A DNA stretch of 61,940 nucleotides from an uncultured Varibaculum sp. (GTDB lineage: Bacteria; Actinomycetota; Actinomycetes; Actinomycetales; Actinomycetaceae): the NCBI RefSeq assembly GCF_902489465.1, contig NZ_CABTZZ010000011.1:1-61940 (forward strand), given 5' to 3'. Below the pieces are notes generated by a model. It saw nothing but the letters and a program-made list of their open reading frames with translations, was not told the DNA's origin and ran no database searches. Both the position numbers and the translations under genes were made by a program. Shown piece after piece: positions 52,629-60,866 of the stretch (positions within the stretch are counted from its first letter, which is position 1; every line of letters begins with the position of its first letter).

Positions 52629-53080
52629 GCGTAGAGGTATTAAACGAAACTGAATACCAAATCGACGGGGAAGAATTCCAAGAGCTTGCCGCCTATGTGC
52701 TGGAGGCAATGCATGTGTCTCCAGCAGCTGAAATGTCGCTGATTTTCGTGGAACCGGATGCGATTGCTGCCCTGCATGAGCGTTGGTTAGACCTAGAAGG
52801 CCCGACCGATGTAATGAGTTTTCCGATGGACGAACTGCGCCCTGGAAACGCGGATTCCCCGACCGAGCCAGGTATCTTGGGGGATATTGTGATTTGCCCC
52901 CAGGTTGCAAAGGCACAGGCAGCTAAGGCTGGGCATTCTTCCACCGAAGAAATGTTGCTGCTTACAGTGCACGGAATCTTACATCTTTTAGGGTATGACC
53001 ACTCCGAAAAGGATGAAGAAAAAGAAATGTTTGCTTTGCAACGCAAACTCTTGCTGACCTTCTTAGCGGAGCGGAGCTGA
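52625..53080 (+). CDS. ybeY: Endoribonuclease YbeY (rRNA maturation)
   Basis: Zinc-dependent RNase needed for 16S rRNA 3'-end maturation and ribosome quality control. The 151-residue protein has the metal site HGILHLLGYDH (His116, His120, His126) and the strand PTDVMSFPMDE near 58-68. The GTG start overlaps the phoH stop as GTGA, and the CNNM gene follows two bases after its stop. Confidence 0.95.
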   Translation: MSVEVLNETEYQIDGEEFQELAAYVLEAMHVSPAAEMSLIFVEPDAIAALHERWLDLEGPTDVMSFPMDELRPGNADSPTEPGILGDIVICPQVAKAQAAKAGHSSTEEMLLLTVHGILHLLGYDHSEKDEEKEMFALQRKLLLTFLAERS

Positions 53081-53082
53081 AG

Positions 53083-54375
53083 TTGATCTCCCAGATACCT
53101 GCGGGAGGGCTCCTCGCCTTAACGATTGCATTAGTGGGGGTAGATGCCGCCTGGGCAGCGGCTCTGGGAGCCTTCCAAACTCTTTCCCATGCGCGGGCTC
53201 AAGACCTGGTTGAAGCAGGGCGCCGCCACGCGCCGTTAGTACGCTCCCTATTAGAAGATAGGGTTCATACCGTGGCTATCTGTCAGTCATGGCGTCTATT
53301 TGCGCAGGTATTAGCGGCCACCTGTATGACTTTGGCTATGGTAGGTTTTGGCCTAACCTGGTGGGTGGCGCTTCTAGTATCGCTACTGGTATTGGGGGCG
53401 CTGCTGCTGATTTTTGCCACTTTTGTTGGTATGCGCGTAGGGCGTTATCGCCCCGAAGCTACCGCTTTGTGGCTGAGCAAAATGGTTAATTTCGGGCTAA
53501 AAATATCGGTTCTTTCTCGCCCGGTAGAATGGATTGTGCGAAAGATCGCGCCCCTCGGTCCGGCAGATGAGGCCGCTTCCCGTGCCGAAATCGCGGAAGA
53601 TTTCCGGGAAATGGTTGATGAAATGGCCGAGGAAGAGAATCTAGCTTTTGAGGATGAAGATCGCCAGATCGTGCGGTCTGCCTTGGAACTGGGGACTACT
53701 CTGGTTCGCGAAATTATCGTTCCTCGTACCGATATGGTGGCGGTAGAAACCACAACCGTAGCCAGAGAAGCTTTTGAAGTTTTCATTCAATCTGGTTTTT
53801 CGCGGATCCCGGTGCTCGGTGAAGATGCTGATGATGTGCGGGGTATGCTCTATCTGAAAGATCTGATTTCGCGCTGTTTTTCTCGCCCCGAACTAATGGA
53901 TCATCCGGTTCCTGAAATGATGCGCGAAGCCTTCTTTGTCCCCGAAGTAATGCTCGCCGACGACTTAATGCGTCAGATGCAAGTTGACGCTCCCCATATC
54001 GCGATAGTGGTTGACGAATGGGGAGGAACCGTTGGCCTGGTGACCATCGAAGATATTTTAGAAGAGCTGGTCGGCGAGGTAACTGATGAACATGACCGCG
54101 CTGAGCAAGAACCGGAGCAGCTCAGTGCTAATAGCTGGTTGGTGCCTGCCCGTTTAGGCTTAGATGACCTCGCTGAACTAGTACGTCTGGAAATAGATGA
54201 TGACGAAGTGGATACTGCTGGTGGGTTGCTTGCCAAAGCTTTAGGAAAAGTGCCTCTGCTGGGATCACATGCCCAGGCAAAGGGACTGGAGATTACAGTG
54301 AAAGAAGTTGCTGGCCGGCGCCGGCAAATGGATACTCTATTGATAAAACGTCTCGACACAGAAACGGACGAATAA
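53083..54375 (+). CDS. CNNM/CorC-type membrane protein (hemolysin family)
   Basis: The 430-residue protein has a CNNM transmembrane domain with about three to four helices (residues 5-130), a paired CBS domain (about 205-335) and a C-terminal CorC/HlyC domain (about 345-425). Such proteins affect magnesium and cobalt balance; the hemolysin name is historical. Its place between ybeY and era is conserved in actinobacteria. Start TTG; its stop shares a base with the era ATG. Confidence 0.92.
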   Translation: MISQIPAGGLLALTIALVGVDAAWAAALGAFQTLSHARAQDLVEAGRRHAPLVRSLLEDRVHTVAICQSWRLFAQVLAATCMTLAMVGFGLTWWVALLVSLLVLGALLLIFATFVGMRVGRYRPEATALWLSKMVNFGLKISVLSRPVEWIVRKIAPLGPADEAASRAEIAEDFREMVDEMAEEENLAFEDEDRQIVRSALELGTTLVREIIVPRTDMVAVETTTVAREAFEVFIQSGFSRIPVLGEDADDVRGMLYLKDLISRCFSRPELMDHPVPEMMREAFFVPEVMLADDLMRQMQVDAPHIAIVVDEWGGTVGLVTIEDILEELVGEVTDEHDRAEQEPEQLSANSWLVPARLGLDDLAELVRLEIDDDEVDTAGGLLAKALGKVPLLGSHAQAKGLEITVKEVAGRRRQMDTLLIKRLDTETDE

Positions 54376-55436
54376 TGAGTGAGCAAGACAAAAAAGCGCC
54401 TAGCGAGCATCGCGCAGGATTTGTTTCCATCGTGGGTCGCCCAAATGTTGGCAAATCAACCCTAACGAATGCGCTGGTAGGACAGAAAGTGGCAATCACT
54501 TCTTCGCGTCCGGAAACTACCCGACATAACGTACGAGGAGTAGTCCAGGGGGAGGATTATCAGATCGTGTTGGTCGATACTCCCGGTCTGCACCGCCCCC
54601 GCACGCTGCTGGGTAAACGCCTAAACGATATGGTGCGCGAAGCCTTAGTAGATGTGGATGCGGTGGTTTTTTGCGTGCCCGCGGATCAAAAGATTGGTCC
54701 GGGCGATCGCTATATTGCTGCCGAACTTAAAGAACTCAATATTCCGGTTATATTGGCGGTTACCAAAGCTGATCTGGTTTCGAAAGAGCGGATGGTATCA
54801 GCACTGGTAGCTGCGGGCGAACTGGGAGATTGGAAAGAGATTGTCCCCGTGAGTGCCAAAGAAGGCGAAGTGTCGGTACTGGCGGATCAGATCGCGAAAT
54901 ACCTGCCATTTTCTCCACCTCTATATCCACGCGACCAAGTAAGTGACGAGTCAGTAGAAAAACTGATTGCGGAATTTGTGCGCGAGGCAGCACTAGAAGG
55001 GGTACGCGAAGAACTCCCGCACTCGATTGCAGTGCAGGTAGAAGAGATTCTCTACCAGGGGGAAGATAATGGGCCGAGCCTAGGGTACGGTACGCACCGC
55101 GCCTCGGAAAATAATAAAGATAATGCCAAAGGTGCAGAAGTCGAAGTTGCTTCGGGCGATGCCCAATCCCCGTCCTATACAGCGGATCAAGGTGAGGCCG
55201 CGTCCCCTCAGCAGGAAATTAAACCCTTAGATGTGCATGTAAACGTGTTCGTGGAACGCGATTCCCAAAAAGGAATTTTGATCGGTAAAGGTGGCAGCCA
55301 TATTCGCCGTGTGCGGATAAAATCCAAACGACAGATTCAAAAACTATTGGGGCGTCCAGTGCAGTTGCACCTGCATGTACGGGTGGCAAAGAATTGGCAG
55401 TCGGACACGAAAATGCTCGGGCGTCTGGGATTCTAA
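54375..55436 (+). CDS. era: GTPase Era with an insertion in the KH domain
   Basis: Assembly GTPase of the 30S subunit. The G domain is complete: GRPNVGKST at 21-29, DTPG (G3) near 71, and TKAD (G4) near 135. The KH domain binds the 16S 3' end and should run without a break from IAVQVEEI to VERDSQKGILIGKGG. Here about 55 polar residues (about 229-283, rich in Asn, Gly, Ala, Glu and Ser) are inserted between them. This explains the length of 353 versus about 300. The frame is intact, so a surface loop is likely. Confidence 0.94.
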   Translation: MSEQDKKAPSEHRAGFVSIVGRPNVGKSTLTNALVGQKVAITSSRPETTRHNVRGVVQGEDYQIVLVDTPGLHRPRTLLGKRLNDMVREALVDVDAVVFCVPADQKIGPGDRYIAAELKELNIPVILAVTKADLVSKERMVSALVAAGELGDWKEIVPVSAKEGEVSVLADQIAKYLPFSPPLYPRDQVSDESVEKLIAEFVREAALEGVREELPHSIAVQVEEILYQGEDNGPSLGYGTHRASENNKDNAKGAEVEVASGDAQSPSYTADQGEAASPQQEIKPLDVHVNVFVERDSQKGILIGKGGSHIRRVRIKSKRQIQKLLGRPVQLHLHVRVAKNWQSDTKMLGRLGF

Positions 55437-55529
55437 CTCTCTACCTCAAGGGGATAGGCGCTTTGAGCTCGCTTTATTAGGCAGCCGGTAGTTATCTGTG
55501 CTTCGCTGATAGAGGACAAAAGAATTATT

Positions 55530-55541
55530 GTAAACGTTTCC
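55530..55541. promoter_or_regulatory. LacI-type operator upstream of lacI
   Basis: GTAAACGTTTCC contains the palindromic core AAACGTTT typical of LacI/GalR-family operators. It is 65 bases before the regulator start, so self-regulation is likely. Confidence 0.6.
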
Positions 55542-55605
55542 CTATAGATAAGTTTTCCTGTTAGGATCTTTAACATTAAGTTCTAGCGCGAGGAGGCGTT
55601 TATTC

Positions 55606-56664
55606 GTGGCAACCATCAGGGATGTGGCTAGGGAAGCGGGAGTCTCGATTGCTACCGTTTCGCGTGCTTTGAATGGGAATCCACATCTAGCTGGCGATAC
55701 CCGGCAGAAAGTATTGGTAGCTGCCGAGAAACTAGGTTATCAAAAAGACCGATTAGCAGCGGCGATGCGCACCGGGCGTACCGGAGCCATCGGGTTAGTG
55801 GTTGGAGACGTGATGAACCCGTTCTATGCGATGCTGGCGCATTGCGTGGAGCGGGCGGTACATTCCCATGAAGCTTCCCTCGTACTATCTAATGCGCATG
55901 AGGATGGGCAAAGCTACGAAAACGGGATTCGAGCCCTGGCAAAACAAGGGGTAGATGGGCTGCTAGTGGTACCGCCCTCCCGGGTGTCACCGGGATGGAA
56001 ACATCCAGATCCTCCCGAGTCAATGGCAATGGTGGCTCTAGATCGAGAAGCTCCGGGAGCCAAGATTCCCTCGGTAGTGATTGATTCTGCTAGAGCAATG
56101 CAAGACCTGGGAGAGCATCTACTCGCTGCTGGGTATCGCCATCCCGCTTATCTTGCAGGCCCCGAGTTTTCTTTATCGGGGCAAAGACGCACTGAAAAAC
56201 TCCAGGAAGCCTTAGCTAACTGTGGTTTCGAGAAGCTAGAAGTGGAATATTGTCACCACGAGGCAGTGTCTGCGGCTAGTGCCGCCCGGGCTCTATTGGC
56301 ACTGTATCGTCCCGATATTATTATCTGCGCCTCCAACCAGATCGCCCTGGGGGTATTGATGATAGCCAAAAGTATGGGGATGCAGCTAGGTACCGACTTG
56401 GGATTAGCAGCAATCGATGATATTCCCTGGTTTTCAGTAATGTCTCCGGCGATCACCGTAATTGATCAACCGGTTGATAAACTCGCCAACCTGGGGGTAA
56501 CCGTACTGATGAAACAGATTTTCGGTGCCTCCTATTTGCCGAAAGCTGGGGATCGTTTAGTAGCCGGTGAAGCTGCCTTTATTCCTCGGGAATCCACCCA
56601 AGGACCACACTTGTCTGCTCAATATGCGGGCCGGTGGTTACCAGAAAGTGGAAAAACAGTTTAG
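55606..56664 (+). CDS. LacI-family transcription regulator
   Basis: The 352-residue protein has a classic N-terminal HTH (IRDVAREAGVSIATVSRALNG at residues 4-24), the hinge helix with LAAAMRTGRT and a periplasmic-binding-type effector domain (GAIGLVVGDVMNPFY onward). The ligand is unknown. No transporter or sugar enzyme is nearby; it sits alone between era and leuA. GAGGAGG precedes the GTG start. An operator-like site lies upstream. Confidence 0.92.
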   Translation: MATIRDVAREAGVSIATVSRALNGNPHLAGDTRQKVLVAAEKLGYQKDRLAAAMRTGRTGAIGLVVGDVMNPFYAMLAHCVERAVHSHEASLVLSNAHEDGQSYENGIRALAKQGVDGLLVVPPSRVSPGWKHPDPPESMAMVALDREAPGAKIPSVVIDSARAMQDLGEHLLAAGYRHPAYLAGPEFSLSGQRRTEKLQEALANCGFEKLEVEYCHHEAVSAASAARALLALYRPDIIICASNQIALGVLMIAKSMGMQLGTDLGLAAIDDIPWFSVMSPAITVIDQPVDKLANLGVTVLMKQIFGASYLPKAGDRLVAGEAAFIPRESTQGPHLSAQYAGRWLPESGKTV

Positions 56665-56673
56665 AGTAGTCCC

Positions 56674-56721
56674 GTGCGCATGATTATTCTGCTGCTAGGT
56701 TGCCGCGACGAAGTCCAGTAA
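56674..56721 (+). CDS. Leucine-rich leader peptide of leuA
   Basis: A 15-codon frame from GTG (or 13 from the ATG at 56680) reads MRMIILLLGCRDEVQ and stops at 56721. Three consecutive leucine codons (CTG CTG CTA) after two isoleucines would make its translation sensitive to charged tRNA-Leu. It starts 75 bases before leuA. Leader peptides of this kind are known upstream of leuA in actinobacteria. Confidence 0.75.
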   Translation: MRMIILLLGCRDEVQ

Positions 56722-56751
56722 AACTGGTCGAGGCTCGTCGCGGGATTCTTT
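56703..56751 (+). promoter_or_regulatory. leuA attenuator hairpins
   Basis: CCGCGACGA (56703-56711) pairs perfectly with TCGTCGCGG (56735-56743); inside it CCAGT and ACTGG make a smaller stem, and GATTCTTT follows. The 5' arm lies within the leader peptide codons just after the leucines, so a stalled ribosome would disrupt the big stem. The T-run is weak, so the exact stop mechanism is unsure. Confidence 0.6.
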
Positions 56752-56795
56752 GGTGTCTTCGGCCAGCCACTTAAAAAGCAGAAAGAAATCTTAGA

Positions 56796-58547
56796 ATGCA
56801 AACTACTGGTAAAGCCCCTCTTCAGCAACCTTCTGGAATGCCGTTTCAAAAATATGCTCATTTTTGGGGTACTTCTCTGAAACTGCCGGATCGTACCTGG
56901 CCAGATAAACATGTTACCCAGGCTCCCCGTTGGCTATCTACAGATTTGCGGGACGGTAATCAGGCTTTGATTGACCCCATGGATCCGCTGCGGAAACGGA
57001 AAATGTTTGATCTGTTGGTGCAGATTGGATTGAAAGAAATCGAGATTGGGTTTCCGGCGGCTTCGCAGATAGATTTTGATTTTGTTCGCTCGCTGGTGGA
57101 AGAGGACGCGATTCCCGAGGACGTGTGCGTTTCAGTGCTCACCCAGGCGCGCGAAGATCTAATCGGACGCACCGTAGAATCCCTAGTGGGAGCGCCACGC
57201 GCCAATGTGCATATCTATAACGCCACCTCACCGACTTTTCGGGAAGTAGTATTCCATAACGATAAAGCCGCTACCGTGGAACTGGCAGTAAGCGGCGTGC
57301 GCGAGGTAATCGCGCAAGCAGAAAAGCAGCTAGATGATTCCACGGTTTTCGGGCTGCAATATTCTCCAGAAATTTTCGTAGATACCGAAGCCGAGTTTGC
57401 CCTGGAAATCTGCGAAGCAGTCATGGATATTTGGCAGCCCGATGAGGACCGCGAAATTATTTTGAACCTGCCGGCTACCGTAGAGCGTTACACCCCGGAC
57501 TCCTATGCGGATCAAATCGAATGGATGAGCCGTAACCTGAGCCGTCGCGAACACGTATGCTTGTCGGTACATAACCATAATGACCGGGGGACGGGGATTG
57601 CCGCGGCAGAACTTTCTATGAAAGCCGGTGCTGACCGGGTAGAAGGCTGCCTGTTGGGTCAGGGAGAACGCACTGGCAACGTAGATTTGATTACTTTGGC
57701 AATGAATCTTTATTCCCAGGGAATAGATCCCATGCTGGATTTGTCTGATCTGGACCGGGTGCGCGAAACCGTAGAGTATTGCACGCGTATGGAAACTAAT
57801 CCCCGTCAACCCTATACCGGCGATCTGGTTTACACTTCCTTTTCCGGCTCCCACCAGGACGCTATTAAGAAAGGCTTTGATAAGCGGGCTCGAGCAGTGG
57901 CAGCTGCTGGCGGTGACCAGAATCAGGTGATCTGGACAGTGCCTTACCTGCCTATTGACCCCGGTGATGTAGGACGCGACTACCAGGCGGTGGTGCGGGT
58001 AAATTCCCAGTCTGGTAAGGGCGGCATCGCCTTCATGATGAAACGGGATTATTCCTTGGATCTACCGCGCCGTCTGCAGGTAGAGTTCTATCGCCACGTC
58101 CAGGACTACACGGAAAAGTTTGGGGGAGAAGTCAATTCCGAGCATTTGTGGAAGATTTTCGCTGACGAATATCTGCCCGGAGAAGAACACAGCCTTTCGC
58201 CTTGGGGGCGCTTCAAGCTGCGGGATTCTCTCGCCGACACCAACCATGAAACCGGGGAAGTATCTTTACGGGCACAGGTAAGTGATAACGGATGTTTGCG
58301 CATTTTAGAGGCGGTGGCACCCGGGCCTATTGAGGCTTTTATTACTGCTTTCCAAGGGCTCGGTTTGGATATCAAGGTGCTCGATTATGTAGAGCACGCG
58401 ATGGAAACCGGTGAGAGTTCGCGGGCAGCAGCCTATATTGAGGCCGAGATTGCCGGTCAGGTGCTGTGGGGAGTAGGTATCGATCCCTCGATTACCCGCG
58501 CTACTTATAAGGCAGTCATCAGTGCCCTCAATCGCGCCGAGCGCTAG
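56796..58547 (+). CDS. leuA: 2-isopropylmalate synthase
   Basis: First committed step of leucine synthesis: acetyl-CoA plus 2-oxoisovalerate. The 583-residue protein is of the long actinobacterial type: TDLRDGNQALIDPM near residues 48-61 starts the TIM barrel, SVHNHNDRGTG near 257-267 carries the metal histidines, and a regulatory domain for leucine feedback occupies the last 130 residues. A leucine leader precedes it. The first 23-bp repeat of the neighbouring ATPase element starts at its last codons. Confidence 0.97.
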   Translation: MQTTGKAPLQQPSGMPFQKYAHFWGTSLKLPDRTWPDKHVTQAPRWLSTDLRDGNQALIDPMDPLRKRKMFDLLVQIGLKEIEIGFPAASQIDFDFVRSLVEEDAIPEDVCVSVLTQAREDLIGRTVESLVGAPRANVHIYNATSPTFREVVFHNDKAATVELAVSGVREVIAQAEKQLDDSTVFGLQYSPEIFVDTEAEFALEICEAVMDIWQPDEDREIILNLPATVERYTPDSYADQIEWMSRNLSRREHVCLSVHNHNDRGTGIAAAELSMKAGADRVEGCLLGQGERTGNVDLITLAMNLYSQGIDPMLDLSDLDRVRETVEYCTRMETNPRQPYTGDLVYTSFSGSHQDAIKKGFDKRARAVAAAGGDQNQVIWTVPYLPIDPGDVGRDYQAVVRVNSQSGKGGIAFMMKRDYSLDLPRRLQVEFYRHVQDYTEKFGGEVNSEHLWKIFADEYLPGEEHSLSPWGRFKLRDSLADTNHETGEVSLRAQVSDNGCLRILEAVAPGPIEAFITAFQGLGLDIKVLDYVEHAMETGESSRAAAYIEAEIAGQVLWGVGIDPSITRATYKAVISALNRAER

Positions 58548-58593
58548 GATGTCTGCAAAAAGTGCGCTAGGGTGTCTGCAAATAGTGCGCTAG
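58541..58593 (-). repeat. 23-bp repeat array 3' of the ATPase gene
   Basis: Two full 23-bp units (58541-58563 and 58564-58586, differing at two positions) and seven bases of a third. Read on the minus strand each is CTAGC, five variable bases, one more, TTTGCAG and five variable bases. The array begins inside the last two codons of leuA. Confidence 0.85.
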
Positions 58594-58609
58594 CGCCCTG
58601 AGAGCTGCA

Positions 58610-59884
58610 TTAACCTAGGAGCGCTAGGGGGATTACTGCTACCCCGTCCTTGCGGCGGTAGGCGTAAGAGCCGGTATATACCAGGATTTTATCCAGTAGC
58701 CGATTTCCGAGGCGGGTTTCTAGCCAGTTGAGGTGGCGGACGTCCTCTGCGTCTATGACTGCCGAGGACTTCGCCTCGAATGCGATAGTTTTCCCGTCAT
58801 AGCGCTCGATAATCGCATCTACTTCACGTTCTCCCGAAGATGTGCGGAAGTGAAAGATCTGAGATTCGCATTCTTGAGCAGCTCCCCGTAAGGTGAGCAA
58901 CATCAGCGATTCAAATAGCTGCCCATAAATTTCTAGGGTTCCCTCGGCGCCACTGGTCAAAACATCTTCACTGACCCCCATAAGATAAGCGGCTAACCCC
59001 GGATCTGCCAGGTGGTGTTTAGGAGCTTTCGACAATCTTGAGAAGGCTGTATAAGTGGGCGTCCAAGCGGGAACCGGGTCTAAAATCCAAAGTTTTTCCA
59101 AGAGATTTCGATACCCGCTGGTAGCAGATTTTGAAGGTAAATCGCCCTCTGCCGGTAACGCCGCCTTTAATATCTTGGTGTATGAAGCAGTAGTGGCGGT
59201 GGCAGCAGAATAGGCGCGCAGCCATGCCCGTAATGCAGCCGGCCTGCGCAAATTAAGTCCCTGTTCGGGGAAATCTCGGTCAACGATCCTCGAAATGTAG
59301 CCATCAATACTTGCTCTGCGTGCCCGGGGGAAAAGAGTCTCAATCTGGGGGAAGCCGGTGGAACAGATGGCGCGGGCGTAGTCCGAATAGGAAAAGTTAC
59401 TTTCCCCAGATATCGGAGTGGAGAAGGGTTTCGAAGAAAAAATATCGCGGATAAAAATCTTTGGGGTAGTGCCGGGGCGTTCCGATAATGCTAGAGGACG
59501 CATCCGCAGCGAGATAATTCTCCCGGCGCCAGAATGGGTGTCCACATGTTCAATTGGGGTAGCGCTGCCGGTAAAAAGAAAACGAGTATCGGCTTTTTCA
59601 TCGATAAGCCGGCGGACGCGATCCCAAACGGGCGGATAGTTTTGCCATTCGTCAAGCAGCACAGTTTTGTGGGAGGTAAGCTCTGTTCGCAGCTGCGAGG
59701 CGACGAGATTGCGCACATCCGGAGAATCCAATTCGAGGACGCGTTCTGCTCTACGTGAAGCGGTGACGGTTTTCCCCACGCCTTTAGGTCCGTCAAGCGC
59801 GATTCCATGCAACTCTGGAAGCAGCGCATCAAGCTCATTGTCTACATAACGCCTCAAGTAATTTCCGGAAGAACCTGGAAGCAT
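58610..59884 (-). CDS. AAA-type ATPase with DUF4143 domain
   Basis: The 424-residue protein has an AAA_14 ATPase core (Walker A GPKGVGKT at 32-39, Walker B VLLDEWQ at 75-81, a sensor FLFTGSATP near 102-110) and a DUF4143 C-terminal half. Near the end, Asp356 and EAK at 370-372 fit a PD-(D/E)xK nuclease-like signature. The family is common and often strain-variable in bacteria and archaea; its job is unknown. It lies between leuA and recO, which are normally neighbours, and is flanked by inverted arrays of 23-bp repeats, so it looks inserted. AGAGG precedes its ATG. Confidence 0.9.
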   Translation of the reverse strand: MLPGSSGNYLRRYVDNELDALLPELHGIALDGPKGVGKTVTASRRAERVLELDSPDVRNLVASQLRTELTSHKTVLLDEWQNYPPVWDRVRRLIDEKADTRFLFTGSATPIEHVDTHSGAGRIISLRMRPLALSERPGTTPKIFIRDIFSSKPFSTPISGESNFSYSDYARAICSTGFPQIETLFPRARRASIDGYISRIVDRDFPEQGLNLRRPAALRAWLRAYSAATATTASYTKILKAALPAEGDLPSKSATSGYRNLLEKLWILDPVPAWTPTYTAFSRLSKAPKHHLADPGLAAYLMGVSEDVLTSGAEGTLEIYGQLFESLMLLTLRGAAQECESQIFHFRTSSGEREVDAIIERYDGKTIAFEAKSSAVIDAEDVRHLNWLETRLGNRLLDKILVYTGSYAYRRKDGVAVIPLALLG

Positions 59885-59891
59885 GGTTACC

Positions 59892-59903
59892 TCTATTAAT
59901 AGA
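59892..59903. promoter_or_regulatory. Palindrome before the ATPase gene
   Basis: TCTATTAATAGA is a perfect 12-bp palindrome directly between the ATPase start codon and the repeat array. It could be an operator or part of its promoter. Confidence 0.4.
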
Positions 59904-59905
59904 TG

Positions 59906-59997
59906 CTAAAAGTCGTTTTACATGAAGTCTAACAGTCGTTTTACAGGAAGTCTAGCAATCGTTTTGCAGGGGTTCTAGCAATCGTTTTGCAGATTTT
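59906..59997 (+). repeat. 23-bp repeat array 5' of the ATPase gene
   Basis: Four head-to-tail units of exactly 23 bases (starting at 59906, 59929, 59952 and 59975), each CTA[AG][AC]A[AG]TCGTTTT[AG]CA followed by five variable bases. They share the CTAGC...TTTGCAG framework with the 3' array but lie in opposite orientation, so the two arrays form inverted ends around the gene. The bases from 59998 to the recO promoter show nothing I can assign. Confidence 0.9.
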
Positions 59998-60115
59998 ATG
60001 CGGGTTATTGCTATCCATATTTTCAAGCAAGGCGCTAGTAGTTGCCCACCAGCGCTCTTTGAAAAGCGGGGTTTATACCCCCAAAACTGAACCTAGAAGC
60101 TGTAACTAGATATGA

Positions 60116-60121
60116 GATAAT
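60116..60121 (+). promoter_or_regulatory. -10 element of a probable leaderless recO promoter
   Basis: GATAAT is followed by six bases (GAGCGG) and the GTG of recO, without a real ribosome site. Confidence 0.5.
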
Positions 60122-60127
60122 GAGCGG

Positions 60128-60859
60128 GTGCTGCGAACCTATACCGACCAGGCGATAGTCCTGAGAACCACCAAGCTAGGGGAAGCAGACATGATCTTGA
60201 CGCTGCTGACCTTAGAGCACGGTCAGGTGCGGGCGGTAGCCAAGGGACTGCGCCGCACCTCCTCAAAATTCGGGGCGCGCCTAACCCCCTTCAACCGGGT
60301 AAAACTACAACTGCACTCCGGGCGCAACCTGGACACGGTTACTCAGGCCACCTCGCTCAGCCTGAATGCCCCGGCAATCGCCTCCGACTATGAACGGTAC
60401 CTCTCGGGGCAAGTAATGCTAGAAACCGCCGAGAAGCTTTCCGAGGGCGAGGCTTCGCGCAGCCAATACCGCCTGCTCGCCGGGGCAATACCCGCTTTAG
60501 CAAACCGGGCGCACCGCCCCGGAATGGTGCTGGCCTCCTACCTATTGCGCACCCTAACCATTGCCGGATGGGCACCGGCTTTAGACCAGTGCGCCCTCTG
60601 CGGTACCGCGGGTTCCTTTAAAGTATTTTCCGCATCTGCCGGTGGAGTAGTTTGCGAAAACTGTCAGCTAAGCGGAGGTACCCGCATCTCTAAGCCAGTA
60701 ACCGACCTGCTAACCGTGCTGCTGGCGGGACAGTGGACACAGGTCTACCAGGCAGATGCCCTAACCCAGGGAATTGCAGAAGAAGTGGTCACCGCCTATA
60801 CCGAATGGGTGTTAGAGCGAAAACTAAAATCCCTGTCCGTGATGGCACGCAAGGCATAA
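60128..60859 (+). CDS. recO: DNA repair protein RecO
   Basis: Loads RecA with RecR at gaps. The 243-residue protein has the N-terminal OB fold (QAIVLRTTKLGEADMILTLLTLEHGQVRAVAKGLRR) and a helical C-terminal domain with a four-cysteine zinc site, CALC near 155-158 and CENC near 176-179. The leuA-recO-uppS order is usual in actinobacteria, here broken by the ATPase insert. uppS starts eight bases after the stop. Confidence 0.95.
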   Translation: MLRTYTDQAIVLRTTKLGEADMILTLLTLEHGQVRAVAKGLRRTSSKFGARLTPFNRVKLQLHSGRNLDTVTQATSLSLNAPAIASDYERYLSGQVMLETAEKLSEGEASRSQYRLLAGAIPALANRAHRPGMVLASYLLRTLTIAGWAPALDQCALCGTAGSFKVFSASAGGVVCENCQLSGGTRISKPVTDLLTVLLAGQWTQVYQADALTQGIAEEVVTAYTEWVLERKLKSLSVMARKA

Positions 60860-60860
60860 T
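60855..60860 (+). promoter_or_regulatory. Possible -10 element of a leaderless uppS promoter
   Basis: CATAAT overlaps the end of recO and is followed by six bases (AAGAAC) and the uppS ATG. uppS may therefore have its own start in addition to recO read-through. Confidence 0.4.
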
Positions 60861-60866
60861 AAGAAC

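Noticed and set aside
58541..59997. CRISPR array near the ATPase gene
   Set aside because: The 23-bp units follow each other directly without unique spacers and no cas genes are present.
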